Under the pieces are notes generated by a model, which did not search any database, had not been told where the DNA came from, and was given only the letters and a program-made list of their open reading frames with translations. The translations under genes were made by a program, and so were the position numbers. From an uncultured Bacillota bacterium (lineage in GTDB: Bacteria; Bacillota; Dethiobacteria; DTU022; UBA8154), in the NCBI GenBank assembly GCA_937973635.1, contig CALJJZ010000029.1, positions 1 through 64,000 on the forward strand: a stretch of DNA of 64,000 nt, written 5' to 3'. Positions 27,504 through 34,406 of the stretch are shown one piece after another. How positions within the stretch are numbered: the stretch's first letter is position 1; every line of letters begins with the position of its first letter.

Positions 27504-28016
27504 ATGCTCGTTAGCTTTTCATTTAGGGGAACAGAGCTGGAGCTCGATGATCAATTATTCTATTATGCTGCCATGGATTACTGGGTTGCTTTTGATAGGG
27601 GAAAAAAAGAGATATTCTTTGGTTTGACTCCAGCAGCTCCTGTTAAGGAAGGAGGCTTTCGCCATCTGGAGTTTACAGTAAAAGAAGGAGACAAGGTTAA
27701 GGCTGGAGAGATTATTGCTGTGGCCGTTACAGCAAAGATTAAGTATCTAGAAACACCGGCAAGCGGTACTGTTGTTAAATTAAACAGGGAGCTGGAGCAA
27801 AATATGGTGGAATGTTTTGCAAAGATGGATTTAAGCTGGCTGGCCCAGATACACATAGAAAACCTAGAAGAGACACTCCCCCTATTGGTTGATTGTGCGG
27901 CTTATTATAAAATTTTGAAATCCTCTGAAGGATATTTTTTGCCTCCAGGGATCAAAGGCGCCGGTTCGCCAACCTGTCGTAGCGTATATGAATCTATCCG
28001 TGAAGAAAAGAAATAA
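27504..28016 (+). CDS. Divergent GcvH-like biotinyl/lipoyl-fold protein
   Basis: A 170-residue protein whose central part resembles the H-protein hybrid fold: FRHLEFTVKEGDKVKAGEIIAV, then VTAKIKYLETPASGTVVKLNREL. The lysine is shifted by one residue relative to the conserved Pro compared with the gene at 22784, so whether it is lipoylated is uncertain. The N-terminal 50 residues resemble the GcvH start only loosely. ATG at 27504 with GAGGAGAGAAGG in front is the real start; no ribosome site supports one further upstream. It closes the lipA-lpdA group. Confidence 0.65.
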   Translation: MLVSFSFRGTELELDDQLFYYAAMDYWVAFDRGKKEIFFGLTPAAPVKEGGFRHLEFTVKEGDKVKAGEIIAVAVTAKIKYLETPASGTVVKLNRELEQNMVECFAKMDLSWLAQIHIENLEETLPLLVDCAAYYKILKSSEGYFLPPGIKGAGSPTCRSVYESIREEKK

Positions 28017-28067
28017 AAAGTAGTCTATAGTTATGAGAGTTTATGAAAATATTTAGATAAATATATA

Positions 28068-28096
28068 TTGCAAAAAATTTAAAACCTTAGTATAAT
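28068..28096 (+). promoter_or_regulatory. Probable strong promoter before the MtaA-like gene
   Basis: TTGCAA at 28068-28073, exactly 17 bases, perfect TATAAT at 28091-28096. It would give a leader of about 95 bases before ATG 28197. Confidence 0.8.
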
Positions 28097-28196
28097 GATA
28101 CAAATAATATTTAACTGCTACTTAACGAATTCAAACAAAAAAGGGATTGAAGCTAGCAAGGGTAACATATTTTAAACCTTTAAGGAGAGGGAAATA

Positions 28197-29219
28197 ATGT
28201 CTGCAATGAATGCCAGGGAACGTTTCTTTAATAAAATGATGGGGAAAGAAGTCGACCGGACGCCTGTTTTTTGTGCGGACCAGACAGGCATTTATGAAGA
28301 AATGGAGGAACTTCAGGTTTTTTGGCCGGAGGCTCATCAAAAGGGGGAAGATATGGCCAGGCTCGCCATGGCTGCCTATACTATGGCAGGTTTTGATGCC
28401 GTGCGCGTACCTTTTTGCCAGACTATTGAGGCGGAGGCCCTGGGTGCGGGAATTAAATATGCGGGGCGAGAAGGAATTCCCAGCGTTAATGTTCATCCTT
28501 TTAAACTTGGTGATCCAGTTAAACCCTTGCCGCCAGATTATCTCCAGTTAGGGCGCATTCCTGAATTAATTAAGGCTGTAAAAATTCTCAAAGAGGAGGT
28601 AGGCGACAAGGTTGTTGTTATGGGTGGCATTATTGGCCCTTTCAGCATAGCCGCCAGCCTTGTGGGGATTACAGATATCCTCAAATCGAGTTTTAAAAAA
28701 CCGGAGATGGTTAAACCCTATCTGGATCTTGCAGAGGAAGCGGGGACAGTTCTGGCAAAGGCCCTGATTGAGGCCGGTGCTGATATTATTTGCGTAGAAG
28801 ATATGATGGCCTCCATGGATATGATCAGCCCCAAAATTTACCGTGAACTTGTCTTCCCCTGGGAAAAGAGGCAGATAGAAGCTTTGTCTGTCCCCACTAT
28901 ATTGCATATCTGTGGGAAAACAGACCCCATCATTGAGGATATGGCCAACACCGGAGCAGCCATTCTGAGTGTGGAGCCGGTAGTCGATGTTCCTGCAGCA
29001 CAGGAAAAACTGAAAAAATTTGACCGTGTCATTCCTATTGTGGGAGGGGTTGATGCTATTGTTACGCTGTTCTCCGGGAGTGCGGAGGAGGTGCTCCAGC
29101 AGTCCCTGAAAGCTATGGAAATGGGTTACGATATGATCGCTCCCGGTTGTTCCATCGCTCCCGGTTCCCCCCTGGCAAACTTAAGAGCCATGGTGAAGGC
29201 AGCCGAACAAGCAAGTTAA
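28197..29219 (+). CDS. UroD/MtaA-family methylcorrinoid methyltransferase
   Basis: A 340-residue UroD-fold protein close to MtaA. It starts MSAMNARERFFNKMMG and has GGIIGPFSIAASLVG, CVEDMMASMDMISPKIY, the zinc ligands His and Cys in ILHICGKTD, and a C-terminal Cys in APGCSIAPGSPLANL. MtaA-type enzymes demethylate the corrinoid protein; in methanogens the acceptor is coenzyme M, whereas a bacterium would use another acceptor, perhaps THF or a protein thiol. It has its own promoter and is not clearly in an operon with its neighbours, lying between the lipoate genes and the cobalamin riboswitch. It could serve the methanol genes at 38.6 kb. Confidence 0.9.
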   Translation: MSAMNARERFFNKMMGKEVDRTPVFCADQTGIYEEMEELQVFWPEAHQKGEDMARLAMAAYTMAGFDAVRVPFCQTIEAEALGAGIKYAGREGIPSVNVHPFKLGDPVKPLPPDYLQLGRIPELIKAVKILKEEVGDKVVVMGGIIGPFSIAASLVGITDILKSSFKKPEMVKPYLDLAEEAGTVLAKALIEAGADIICVEDMMASMDMISPKIYRELVFPWEKRQIEALSVPTILHICGKTDPIIEDMANTGAAILSVEPVVDVPAAQEKLKKFDRVIPIVGGVDAIVTLFSGSAEEVLQQSLKAMEMGYDMIAPGCSIAPGSPLANLRAMVKAAEQAS

Positions 29220-29247
29220 TTGTTAGGGATAAAAATTAAACTATAAA
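29220..29247 (+). promoter_or_regulatory. Possible promoter of the riboswitch transcript
   Basis: TTGTTA at 29220-29225, 16 bases, TATAAA at 29242-29247, immediately before the riboswitch. It overlaps the end of the MtaA-like gene. Confidence 0.5.
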
Positions 29248-29249
29248 AA

Positions 29250-29412
29250 CTTCCGGTGCTTTGCCGTCCAAGGTAAAGAAATGGGAACCTGGTGCAAATC
29301 CAGGACGGTCGCGCCACTGTAAACGGGAGTGTATTCTGGTAATGCCACTGGCGGAGTTGCCGGGAAGGCGAGGATACACAATGATGTGTAAGTCAGGATA
29401 CCAGCCGGAAGG
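29250..29412 (+). promoter_or_regulatory. Cobalamin riboswitch
   Basis: The conserved cobalamin-aptamer blocks occur in order: the GGTGC start, GGGAACCTGGTGCAAATCC, the GCGCCACTGTAAACGGG core, GCCACTGG, GCCGGGAAGGCG, and the 3' AAGTCAGGATACCAGCC. The expression platform at 29415-29452 pairs GCAC...TTCAAGC with GCTTGAA...GTGC and is followed by TTCTTTT, giving a cobalamin-dependent terminator. It is the only riboswitch of this type in the window and lies upstream of the pylSn gene and a 44-codon open frame. Confidence 0.95.
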
Positions 29413-29414
29413 AA

Positions 29415-29463
29415 GCACTTTTCAAGCCTTCTTCGCTTGAAGGAAGGGGTGCAGGTTCTTTTA
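29415..29463 (+). terminator. Expression-platform hairpin of the cobalamin riboswitch
   Basis: TTCAAGC (29421-29427) pairs with GCTTGAA (29435-29441), and GCAC (29415-29418) with GTGC (29449-29452). A T-rich tail lies at 29456-29463. The tail is short, so the terminator is weak or conditional. Confidence 0.55.
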
Positions 29464-29511
29464 CTGTTCTGTTAATCCTTGATTTACCTTTATTGTTAAG
29501 GTGGTTAAATC

Positions 29512-29646
29512 ATGAATTGGGCAGCAGAGAAGAATGGAAAAGTGCCCGAATGCATACTGAGAGACAGATATAGCTTTGGGAGCGCAATCTCTTTGGTTAA
29601 AGAAAGCGTGTACCGACACTATGTTTTTGTGCTTAAACGGTATTAA
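29512..29646 (+). CDS. Possible 44-residue protein between riboswitch and pylSn
   Basis: An ATG with AAGGTGG seven bases ahead opens a 44-codon frame ending TAA at 29644-29646. The product begins MNWAAEKNGKVPECILRDR and is basic at the end (VLKRY). No domain is recognised. It might be a leader peptide, because the stop codon lies inside the first arm of the next terminator, or a fragment of a lost gene, or chance. It has no in-frame TAG that would link it to pyrrolysine. Confidence 0.3.
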   Translation: MNWAAEKNGKVPECILRDRYSFGSAISLVKESVYRHYVFVLKRY

Positions 29647-29680
29647 TGCTGGTTACAGTTTTATTACCGTTTTTGTTTTT
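29635..29680 (+). terminator. Rho-independent terminator before pylSn
   Basis: AAACGGTA (29635-29642) pairs with TACCGTTT (29665-29672) around a 22-base loop and is followed by TTTTTGTTTTT. It lies between the riboswitch transcript and pylSn. Confidence 0.65.
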
Positions 29681-29700
29681 AATAAAGGGGATGTGGCGAA

Positions 29701-30039
29701 ATGGCCCTGAAAGTTGCTATGAAAACAGATGATGCAGCGGCAAAGAAAGAGCAAAAAAAGATGAGGTATATACAAAAACGCAGGCCTATATTTAAAATTT
29801 TGGAAAAAATCAAATTATGGCCTTCCCGTTCCGGTATTTTGCATGGCATAAAAACCATTGTAAAAGAGGGAAACTGCATGATCATGGAGACTCATTGCCA
29901 TGAAGTGATCAAAGTACGCATTTCCAAGAATAGCCGCGCTGCCAGGTGGCTGCGTAATAAGTGGGCGGAGAGGGCTTGCTCCGGTTGTCGCATACCTGCG
30001 TGGAAGATTGCCAAGTTTGCCAACACATTATTCAAATAA
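29701..30039 (+). CDS. pylSn: Pyrrolysyl-tRNA synthetase N-terminal protein (PylSn)
   Basis: In bacteria the pyrrolysyl-tRNA synthetase is split; PylSn is the small protein that binds tRNA-Pyl. After a basic stretch of about 35 residues the product matches the M. barkeri PylS N-domain: LWPSRSGILHGIK, then ISKNSRAARWLRNKW and ACSGCRIPAWKI. The zinc ligands are visible as His in ILHGIK, Cys in ETHCHE and the CSGC pair. AAAGGGGATG precedes ATG 29701. It ends 10 bases before pylSc. In Desulfitobacterium pylSn lies after pylD, so the order here is different. Confidence 0.92.
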   Translation: MALKVAMKTDDAAAKKEQKKMRYIQKRRPIFKILEKIKLWPSRSGILHGIKTIVKEGNCMIMETHCHEVIKVRISKNSRAARWLRNKWAERACSGCRIPAWKIAKFANTLFK

Positions 30040-30049
30040 CGGTGAGCTA

Positions 30050-30865
30050 ATGTATTATACAAAAGTTCAGGTGCAGAGGCTTATTGAACTGGGAGAAAAT
30101 ACGGGATTGGAAGCTTACTTCGCCAGCGCAGAAGAAAGGGATAGCTCTTTCAGACAGCGGGAGAGAAAGCTTATCCAGAAAAACAGAGCTACTTTGCAAA
30201 ACTTGCAGGGGAAAAGGCGTCCTGAATTAAGGCTTGTAGAGGAGAAGCTGGTTAAAGGGTTGACAGAGCTTGGTTTTATCGAGGTTTTAACCCCTGTGAT
30301 GATGTCTAAGGGGATGCTGGAAAAAATGGGCTTGACGGAGGAAATGCCACTATGGGGACAGGTTTTTTGGGTTGATGAAAAAAAATGTCTGCGTCCTATG
30401 CTGGCACCTCACCTTTACCATATGTTACGCCGGCTAAAAAAACATTGGGACATGCCGCTGAAGATTTTTGAAGCAGGGCCATGTTTCCGCAAAGAGTCAA
30501 AGGGTTCAAACCATCTTGAAGAGTTTACCATGTTAAACCTGGTATGTCTGGGTTGTAGCAAGCCTCTGCAGGAATTGCAGGAAACGATAGAAAAGCTTCT
30601 GTCACTTTTTGCCCTAAATTACAAACTTCTGGAAACAGAAAACGAAGTTTATGGTTATACTGTTGATGTTGTCGTCGGAGAAATGGAAATTGCCTCTGCT
30701 GCTATAGGGCCACATCCTTTGGATCAAAACTGGGATGTCAGTGGCCCCTGGTACGGGATAGGTTTGGGTTTGGAGCGCATTGTCATGGTTTTGCAAGGGT
30801 ATGGTAATATTCGCAGGGTTGGCAGGAGCCTGAGTTACCTGGATGGAGCACGCTTAAATATTTAA
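30050..30865 (+). CDS. pylSc: Pyrrolysyl-tRNA synthetase catalytic protein (PylSc)
   Basis: The class II aminoacyl-tRNA synthetase core that charges tRNA-Pyl. Motif 2 reads KIFEAGPCFRKESKGSNHLEEFTM, and LRPMLAPHLYHMLRRL and the motif 3 GIGLGLERIVMVLQG are present. Substrate-pocket residues known in M. mazei can be placed: Asn346 in TMLNL, Tyr384 in VYGYT and Trp417 in GPWYG; Cys348 is replaced by Val. ATG at 30050 with GGTGAG gives 271 residues, slightly short. The enzyme looks intact, whereas the pyrrolysine synthesis genes after it do not. Confidence 0.93.
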   Translation: MYYTKVQVQRLIELGENTGLEAYFASAEERDSSFRQRERKLIQKNRATLQNLQGKRRPELRLVEEKLVKGLTELGFIEVLTPVMMSKGMLEKMGLTEEMPLWGQVFWVDEKKCLRPMLAPHLYHMLRRLKKHWDMPLKIFEAGPCFRKESKGSNHLEEFTMLNLVCLGCSKPLQELQETIEKLLSLFALNYKLLETENEVYGYTVDVVVGEMEIASAAIGPHPLDQNWDVSGPWYGIGLGLERIVMVLQGYGNIRRVGRSLSYLDGARLNI

Positions 30866-30889
30866 TTATGCCGGCGGGGGTTATAAAAT

Positions 30890-32122
30890 TTGAGAGATAA
30901 AAGATGCAGTCTGGAGATCTTAACGGAAAAAGCTTTGGAAAATATAGCACTCTCCGCTGAAGAAATACGCTATCTGCTTGGAATCAGGGAGGAAGAGCAG
31001 ATTGCATTGCTTAAAAACGGTGCCTGCCGCATCCGTTTAATTAAAGCAGGGCACCAGGTGTTTATGCTGGATAAAAATAACCATGCCCCTGCAAAAGGTC
31101 TAGCCCATAATTATTTTTGCTTTGACTTACTAAAAGCGACAAAACGACAGCTTGATGAGTTTTTTAACCGGGTAGAGGTGATTATTCCAGCCACGGAAAA
31201 CTTAACTGCCCTTGCGCAGATGGGAAAGTTAGCTAAAAGATACGAAAAAGTGTTTTGTTTTGATATGGCTGCTTATAAGATTTCCAGCAATAAAATTATT
31301 TCTAACAGGCTTTTTGAACGGTTGGGCCTGCCGAAACCGCTATCCTGGCCAAAGGCAAACTTCCCAGTGCTCTGTAAGCCGGCAAAAAGCAGCGGAAGCA
31401 GAGGCGTAAAGGTTTTTTTAACGGCCCAGGAATTTAAAGCAGCACTGGGGGCGGATGATATCCTTGACAAAGACATAGTTGTTGAAGAATTCCTGGAAGG
31501 ACCATCTTACTCCATCGAAGTTATAGCGGTAAAGGGTAAAGGCACAGCTCTGGAAGTAACTCTGTTACATTTTGATGAATTGTTTGATTGCAACAGGGTT
31601 GTATGCCCTGCAGGTATTGGGATGGCGGGCACTTCTCTTCTCCGGGAGATGGTACTGCAGCTGGCCGAAGCGCTGCAGTTAACCGGGATTATGGATCTAG
31701 AGGTCATCCATACGGCAGGAGAATATAAAATTTTGGAGATCGATGCCCGCCTTCCCAGCCAGACGCCTACTGTAGTTTACCATGCTTCTGGCGTCAACCT
31801 TGTGCACTGTTTGCTGGAGGCTTTTTTGTATGGGAAGATCCCCCGCCAAGAGGAGCATCAGAAGAAAAAGGCAGTGATCTATGAACATCTGTATTGCTGT
31901 AACGGTAAGATTGCTTTCCCCGGCGAGCATGTAATGGCTGTATCCAGGGACCTTTGCCTGCAGCATGACTTTTTTGGCGCTGACGAAGCGATTACAAATT
32001 ACCTGTCCCGGAAGAAAAAAGAGCCCTGGGTTGCTACTGTAATTGTCACAGCAGACAACATAGAAGAAGCATGGCGAAAACGGGAAGCCATGTTGGAAAA
32101 TATTGTTAAGTACGGTATATAA
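30890..32122 (+). CDS. PylB-PylC in-frame fusion (deleted pyrrolysine biosynthesis genes)
   Basis: The 410-residue product joins two pyrrolysine biosynthesis proteins. Residues 1-49 resemble the N-terminus of PylB (EKALENIALSAEEIRYLLGI, EEEQIALLKNGACRIR, against EKIIEGFQLSDDDLRALLSL and ARKVR in M. barkeri PylB). From about residue 52 (nucleotide 31043) it is PylC: KAGHQVFMLDKN, ATP-grasp blocks, and IDARLPSQTPTVVYHASGVNLV. Missing are the whole PylB radical SAM core with its CxxxCxxC and the first 20 or so residues of PylC with the glycine-rich loop. TTG start behind GGGGG. No stop or frameshift otherwise. It therefore cannot act as PylB, and PylC activity is doubtful. Confidence 0.8.
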   Translation: MRDKRCSLEILTEKALENIALSAEEIRYLLGIREEEQIALLKNGACRIRLIKAGHQVFMLDKNNHAPAKGLAHNYFCFDLLKATKRQLDEFFNRVEVIIPATENLTALAQMGKLAKRYEKVFCFDMAAYKISSNKIISNRLFERLGLPKPLSWPKANFPVLCKPAKSSGSRGVKVFLTAQEFKAALGADDILDKDIVVEEFLEGPSYSIEVIAVKGKGTALEVTLLHFDELFDCNRVVCPAGIGMAGTSLLREMVLQLAEALQLTGIMDLEVIHTAGEYKILEIDARLPSQTPTVVYHASGVNLVHCLLEAFLYGKIPRQEEHQKKKAVIYEHLYCCNGKIAFPGEHVMAVSRDLCLQHDFFGADEAITNYLSRKKKEPWVATVIVTADNIEEAWRKREAMLENIVKYGI

Positions 32123-32139
32123 GCAGGAGGGGAATTATT

Positions 32140-33768
32140 ATGGCAAAAATTGGTATAGCTATAGATATGGGAACGAGCGGCTTTCGAGGCCAGTCCATAG
32201 ACCTGTACAATGGCTCAGTGCTAAAAACGGTGATTACAGCTCGCCACCCGCTACCTGGGGCTAACGTAATGGACCACCTTAACTTTGCCATTGAGGTCGG
32301 AGTGGAGCTTGCTCACCAGCTAATTATGGCTACATTAAACAAAATAATTGATCTACTTACGCCTCCAGGAGGAGAAGTAGAGCGTCTGGCTGTTTGTGGC
32401 AATCCTATCCAGCTGTCCCTTTTTGAAAATATTGAGATCCGCGATCTAGCGTATGCAGGGGAAAGATATAAACAAAAAGCAGGCATCACACCTCCCGACC
32501 GGGGGGCCAAGGAAAAACGTGCCGAGGCATTGCCTGCCTTAAGGTTGCCTTCATCATGTCGCATTTTCATTCCCCCTGCTGTTAAACACGAAATTGGTGC
32601 TGATGCCTTAGCTATGATGGTTTTTTCCGGTATCCTGGAGAAAAAGGAACCTGCGCTGGCCATAGATTATGGTACTAATGCAGAGATGGCCTTGAAAGTA
32701 GGGGATAAGATTATTACAGGATCAGCGGCAGCGGGTCCCGCCTTGGAAGGGCAGCATATTACGCATGGGATGTTAGCTTCCCCAGGGGCTATTTCTGATC
32801 TTGAGCCTGAGGAAGCTGCTCACCGCTGTATGGTTCTAAACAATGAGATGCAACCAGAAAAGGGTGACTTAATTGCCTTGGAAGACGGTAAAATTTTGGA
32901 AAAGGGATGGATCAGAGCTCAGGGAATCACAGGTACAGGTGTTGTTGCTGCAATATCAAGGGGCCTGGCTACAGGATTAATAAAGCTCCCGCGCATAATT
33001 ACGCAAAGCCACCACCTACATTTAGGCAGTAATATACTTTTCAGTCAAAAAGATCTGGCAGAGGCAGGTAAGGCAATAGGTGCTTTGCGGGCTGGTTTCG
33101 TTACCCTTGTAATGGAGGCGGGCATAGACCTTGAAGAAGTAAAAACAGCTTATATGGCCGGGGCATCCGGCACTTATGTGGATGCTTTGAAGGCGAGGCA
33201 TGTGGGAATGGTTCCTCCTCAGATTGAAGAAATATTTCAAGTGGGTAATACTTCATTGATGCTGGCGAGAGAGATCATTAGGCAGCCCGATCGCCTAGCA
33301 TATCTCGATCATATTGCAGGGCAGATTAGGGCAAGCCATTGTATGTTTGCTCTCTCAAAGGTATTTGAAAAAGCTTATCTGCTGGAGCTTTCTTACTGGA
33401 CAGAAGGTATGCCCTGGGAGCTTTTTACTAAATTCGCCAGAATGTATTCTTTGCCAGAGTTGCCTCCCCTCAAAAATGAGGTAAAAATAGTAAGAATAGT
33501 TTCCCGTGACATTAGTGATCTTGGAGAGAGTGGGCTGACGACAATAGAAAAGGTTGGAGAAGAAAGGGCTCTAGCTGTTTCCGGCTGTATTGCCTGTGGC
33601 CAATGTGTAGAAGAATGTCCTGAGAAGGCCCTTACCCTTGATCAGGAGCTGGGTTTATGCATGCGCATGGACCTTTGCAACGGTACAGCATGTGGCCGCT
33701 GCGAGCATATCTGCCCTGAAAAGGTTTTTCATCTCTCCCAATTTTGGATAAAGTCAAAATCAATATAG
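32140..33768 (+). CDS. ramA: RamA-type corrinoid reductive activator, copy 1
   Basis: RamA activates corrinoid proteins of methylamine and related methyltransferases by ATP-dependent reduction of Co(II). The 542-residue protein begins with the ASKHA phosphate loop DMGTSGFRGQSIDL, continues with GPALEGQHITHG and AGASGTYVDALKA, and ends in a double 4Fe-4S ferredoxin domain (CIACGQCVEECP and CNGTACGRCEHICP, about residues 484-530). It follows the pyl fusion by 17 bases and is probably co-transcribed, as ramA accompanies methylamine genes in other organisms. A near twin is at 41831. Confidence 0.92.
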   Translation: MAKIGIAIDMGTSGFRGQSIDLYNGSVLKTVITARHPLPGANVMDHLNFAIEVGVELAHQLIMATLNKIIDLLTPPGGEVERLAVCGNPIQLSLFENIEIRDLAYAGERYKQKAGITPPDRGAKEKRAEALPALRLPSSCRIFIPPAVKHEIGADALAMMVFSGILEKKEPALAIDYGTNAEMALKVGDKIITGSAAAGPALEGQHITHGMLASPGAISDLEPEEAAHRCMVLNNEMQPEKGDLIALEDGKILEKGWIRAQGITGTGVVAAISRGLATGLIKLPRIITQSHHLHLGSNILFSQKDLAEAGKAIGALRAGFVTLVMEAGIDLEEVKTAYMAGASGTYVDALKARHVGMVPPQIEEIFQVGNTSLMLAREIIRQPDRLAYLDHIAGQIRASHCMFALSKVFEKAYLLELSYWTEGMPWELFTKFARMYSLPELPPLKNEVKIVRIVSRDISDLGESGLTTIEKVGEERALAVSGCIACGQCVEECPEKALTLDQELGLCMRMDLCNGTACGRCEHICPEKVFHLSQFWIKSKSI

Positions 33769-33941
33769 GGGCAGAATGGTACCCGCTAAACCATAAATCT
33801 GAGATAGATGGAAGATTATTGACAAGCGTAGCGGTTATGATATTCTTGACTAAGAACTTCTTTTTTAAAGTGTTAAATTTGATTGTTTTAAACAATGGTC
33901 TGCTCAAATAAGTTAAAGCAGGGTTTAGGAGAAAGAAAAAA

Positions 33942-34277
33942 ATGACGTCTAGGGCAAAAGTGTTTGCCGGAGCTTGTGGGTTCACGAGTGTTGTCCGAGC
34001 AACACGTGTAGATAAAAGCCATATCAACGTTAAGATTATCTCTGCATGTAAAATGCTACAGAAAATGAATGAAGACCTTGAGCATCTGAATTGGCAGAGG
34101 GACATTTTTAATAGTATTTGTAATTCTCTTGTTTATCGTTCCGCAGACAAACACCTTATGCATACCGATTGCCCGGTCCCTAGCGCCATTGTAAAGGTAA
34201 TACAGATCGAGTTAGATGGTATGGTTCCCGTGGATGTTAACATGAAATTTGAAAAATACAGTAAACATGAGCTTTAA
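33942..34277 (+). CDS. Small conserved-looking protein (DUF6951-like)
   Basis: A 111-residue protein that begins AKVFAGACGFTSVVRATRV and continues INVKIISACKMLQKMNEDLEHL; the pattern ACGF...CKM is seen in small proteins next to corrinoid methyltransferase genes. It has five cysteines and no signal peptide or membrane segment. It follows ramA by 174 bases with a GGAG site at 33929. The function is unknown; the family name is a pattern-based guess. Confidence 0.55.
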   Translation: MTSRAKVFAGACGFTSVVRATRVDKSHINVKIISACKMLQKMNEDLEHLNWQRDIFNSICNSLVYRSADKHLMHTDCPVPSAIVKVIQIELDGMVPVDVNMKFEKYSKHEL

Positions 34278-34406
34278 TTTTTTTGTTTGGTCTGTTTAGT
34301 AGAAGCAAAGCACTAATTGGCCTTATGTATTATTATTTAAATATTCAAATTAAACAACAGCAAAGATGCTTAAAGATAATACTCAACCTCATTGGAGTGA
34401 CCAGAA

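Noticed and set aside
15669..29219. Ordinary glycine cleavage operon
   Set aside because: GcvH-like, LipA and Lpd homologues are present, but no P or T proteins, and the neighbours are corrinoid methyltransferases.
29500..29700. Search for tRNA-Pyl just upstream of pylSn
   Set aside because: No cloverleaf with a CTA anticodon could be drawn; the segment instead contains a short open frame and a terminator.
33766..33768. TAG at the end of the first RamA-type gene as a pyrrolysine codon
   Set aside because: The twin at 41831 has the same total length, so this is an ordinary stop.
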